Shown here in pieces: positions 4,946 through 7,079 of a stretch of 7,079 nt of DNA. How positions within the stretch are numbered: the stretch's first letter is position 1; each line of letters opens with the position of its first letter. A program made the position numbers and the translations under genes. The notes beneath the pieces were generated by a model that was not told the DNA's origin, did not search any database, and was given only the letters and a program-made list of their open reading frames with translations. Origin of the DNA: Geobacter sp. (GTDB lineage: Bacteria > Desulfobacterota > Desulfuromonadia > Geobacterales > Pseudopelobacteraceae); assembly GCA_027346925.1 (NCBI GenBank), contig DAIERH010000116.1:1-7079 (forward strand). The letters are read 5' to 3'.

Positions 4946-7079
4946 ATGGCCACCTCGCCACTCAATGAACGCATCGTCAGCCGGGGCAGGGAGCTGTTCG
5001 CAGCCATCGCCGGCGAAAAGCCGTCACTGTTCGATCAGAAAACCTGGACCGGCCGGGTGATGGAGTGGTGCCTCGCTAACGAACGCTTCAAGGTGCACCT
5101 GTTTCGCTTCGTGGATGTATTCCCCGCCCTCACCACAACCCAGCTTCTCACCGACCATATCCGTGAGTACTTCGGCACGGGCGAGGATCTGCCGCCGATG
5201 CTGGCCAGGGGGGCCAGGGCAGCCGGCATGTTCGGCAGCCTGGGTGGTGCCGCACTGGGTAGGCTGATATCCGCCAACATCCATGGGATGGCCCGCCAGT
5301 TCATCGTCGGCGAGACGGTTACGGAGATGCTCGGGAACCTGGAACGGCTGAGGCAGGAAGGCTTCGGCGCCGTGGTGGACGTGCTGGGCGAGGCCACCCT
5401 TTCCGAGGCCGAGGCCGACGCGTACGTGGAGGCCTACCTGGAACTTCTCGACGCCCTCGGGGCGGTACGGAACGGGTGGCGGGGGCTCCCCGGAACAGGC
5501 GGCGACCCTCGTCTGGACTGGGGCTCTGCGCCCAGGATCAATGTGGCGATCAAGCCGAGCGCCCTCTATTGCCTGGCCAACCCCCAGGATTTAGAGGGTT
5601 CGGTGAACGCCATCCTGGCCGGGCTGCAACCCATCGCGGCCCGTGTGGTCGCGATTGGCGGCTTCCTGTGCATCGACATGGAATCCTACCGTTTCAAGGC
5701 GATCACCCTGGAGGTCTATCGCCGCCTCAGGCTGGAATACCGTGACTACCCCCACATGGGTATTGCCCTGCAGAGCTACCTGAAGGACACGGACAGGGAC
5801 CTTGAGGAGTTGCTCGCCTGGGCGAGGGAGGGCAAGGTCCCGATCTCGGTCCGCCTGGTCAAGGGGGCCTATTGGGACTATGAGACGGTCCGCGCCCGAC
5901 AGATGGGGTGGGAGAGCCCGGTGTGGGGCATCAAGGCCGAGACGGACGCAGCCTTTGAGCGCCAGGCCCGCGTTATCCTGGAGAACCACGCGACCTGCCA
6001 TTTTGCGTGCGGCTCCCACAACATCCGTACCATCGCGGCGGTGCTGGAGACGGCCGCCGAACTGGGGGTCCCGGAATCACGCTACGAGTTCCAGATGCTG
6101 TATGGCATGGCCGAGCCGGTGCGCCGGGGCATCCTCGGACAGGCGGGACGGGTACGCCTGTATTGTCCCTATGGTGCCATGGTGCCGGGCATGGGGTATC
6201 TGGTGCGGCGCCTGCTGGAGAATACCGCCAACGAATCGTTCCTGCGCCGGAGTTTTGCCGAGGGGGCGGAGGTCGATCGCCTGCTGGAAGACCCGGCCGT
6301 GGCCATCGGCCGTGAGCTGGCTGAACAGGCCCATGCAATTCCCCCATCCGGAGCCGTTTCCGGCGGCCTGCCCCCCTTTGCCAACGAGCCGGCAATAGAT
6401 TTCACCAGGAGCGACCAGCGCGCGGCCCTTCCCCGGGCGATTGCCGCGGTGCGCACCCGCCTGGGCCGGGACTACCCGCTGTTCATCGGAGGTCGTGAGG
6501 TCACCACCTCCGACCTGCTCCCCAGCATCAATCCGGCCCGGCCGTCCGAGGTCCTGGGCCGGGTCTGTCAGGCCGGTATCCCCCAGGTGGCACAGGCCAT
6601 GGATGCGGCCAAGGGCGCCTTCCCGGCCTGGCGCGAGGTCGCGCCAGGGGAGCGGGCAGGGTATCTGTTCAAGGCAGCCGGCGCGCTCCGCGAGCGCATC
6701 TTCGAGTTCGCGGCCTGGCAGGTGCTGGAGATCGGCAAGCAGTGGGACCAGGCCCATGCCGACGTGGCCGAGGCCATCGATTTCCTGGAATATTACGGCC
6801 GCGAGATGATCCGCCTGGGCGAGCCCCGCCGGCTGGGCCGGGTCCCCGCCGAACTTAACCAGTACCTCTACGAGCCCAGGGGGCCGGCGGCGGTCATCGC
6901 ACCCTGGAATTTCCCCCTTGCCATCAGCATGGGCATGACTTCCGCCGCCATCGTTACCGGCAACCCGGTCGTGTTCAAGCCCTCCTCCCTGACCCCTGTC
7001 ATCGGCCGCCAGTTGGTGGAGGTCTTCCGCTCAGCCGGCCTGCCGGAGGGGGTGTTCAACTACGTCCCCGGCCGCAGTA
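4946..7079 (+). CDS. putA: Bifunctional proline dehydrogenase / L-glutamate gamma-semialdehyde dehydrogenase PutA (3' truncated by window)
   Basis: Oxidises proline to glutamate in two steps: an FAD domain makes P5C and passes electrons to the quinone pool, and an NAD+-linked aldehyde dehydrogenase domain finishes. The reading frame stays open for 711 residues to the window edge; complete minimal PutAs have about 1,000. There is no N-terminal ribbon-helix-helix domain, so it is not an E. coli-type autorepressor. The proline dehydrogenase domain shows VRLVKGAYWDYE (302-313, Lys306), FQMLYGMAEP, RLYCPYG (404-410) and YLVRRLLEN (418-426), whose Arg421-Arg422 pair binds the proline carboxylate in homologues. 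The dehydrogenase domain starts near YPLFIGG and includes PWNFP (653-657, oxyanion Asn655) and VVFKPSS (Lys678, NAD binding). Its catalytic Glu and Cys lie beyond the window. ATG 4946 follows GGGGG at 4936-4940, a modest ribosome site. An own promoter is likely, 94 bp after cheW. Confidence 0.96.
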   Translation, partial: MATSPLNERIVSRGRELFAAIAGEKPSLFDQKTWTGRVMEWCLANERFKVHLFRFVDVFPALTTTQLLTDHIREYFGTGEDLPPMLARGARAAGMFGSLGGAALGRLISANIHGMARQFIVGETVTEMLGNLERLRQEGFGAVVDVLGEATLSEAEADAYVEAYLELLDALGAVRNGWRGLPGTGGDPRLDWGSAPRINVAIKPSALYCLANPQDLEGSVNAILAGLQPIAARVVAIGGFLCIDMESYRFKAITLEVYRRLRLEYRDYPHMGIALQSYLKDTDRDLEELLAWAREGKVPISVRLVKGAYWDYETVRARQMGWESPVWGIKAETDAAFERQARVILENHATCHFACGSHNIRTIAAVLETAAELGVPESRYEFQMLYGMAEPVRRGILGQAGRVRLYCPYGAMVPGMGYLVRRLLENTANESFLRRSFAEGAEVDRLLEDPAVAIGRELAEQAHAIPPSGAVSGGLPPFANEPAIDFTRSDQRAALPRAIAAVRTRLGRDYPLFIGGREVTTSDLLPSINPARPSEVLGRVCQAGIPQVAQAMDAAKGAFPAWREVAPGERAGYLFKAAGALRERIFEFAAWQVLEIGKQWDQAHADVAEAIDFLEYYGREMIRLGEPRRLGRVPAELNQYLYEPRGPAAVIAPWNFPLAISMGMTSAAIVTGNPVVFKPSSLTPVIGRQLVEVFRSAGLPEGVFNYVPGRS

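Noticed and set aside
5476..6809. Frames on both strands inside putA
   Set aside because: They overlap the continuous PutA reading frame, which contains all expected catalytic motifs in order.

Overview
The window is GC-rich, densely packed bacterial DNA (by eye roughly 60-65% GC) with short intergenic gaps, ATGA stop/start overlaps and no mobile element, tRNA, rRNA or CRISPR. The gene content suggests a member of the Geobacterales (Desulfuromonadota): a minimal PutA without an N-terminal DNA-binding domain, a small chemosensory cluster and an Fe-S family 4 uracil-DNA glycosylase. This assignment is inference from gene types, not a database match.

Layout. (1) 2-343, plus: the C-terminal 113 residues of a family 4 uracil-DNA glycosylase, cut by the window edge. 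(2) 364-2045, minus, converging on it: a two-gene unit. The upstream gene (2045-1245) encodes a helical-repeat protein with recurring Asn-Pro motifs. It overlaps by 4 bases the gene for an exported NlpC/P60 cysteine peptidase (1248-364). (3) 2046-2179: a divergent control region of about 134 bp with an AT-rich patch next to cheR. (4) 2180-4851, plus: cheR, a two-TM methyl-accepting chemotaxis protein with almost no extracytoplasmic domain, and a single-domain CheW. mcp and cheW overlap by ATGA. No cheA, cheY, cheB or cheD is in view. (5) 4852-4945: a promoter-like region with a repeated TTGACAC, then putA (4946 to the window end, still open after 711 residues). It covers the whole proline dehydrogenase domain and the start of the P5C dehydrogenase domain.

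How the genes work together. CheR would methylate glutamates on the MCP, and CheW would couple the MCP to a CheA kinase encoded elsewhere. The receptor topology resembles DifA-type receptors that serve non-flagellar outputs. PutA oxidises proline to glutamate and feeds electrons to the quinone pool; it probably has its own promoter. The repeat protein and the peptidase are probably translated together, which is the least explained pairing here.

Most of the window is ordinary core genome. The observations most worth a second look are the internal 44-residue repeat in the unknown protein and its coupling to a peptidoglycan hydrolase, the loop-less receptor in a cheA-less mini-cluster, the CheW with a His in place of the conserved Arg, the NlpC/P60 with an insertion and a Glu where the third catalytic residue usually lies, and two mutually exclusive hairpins before mcp.
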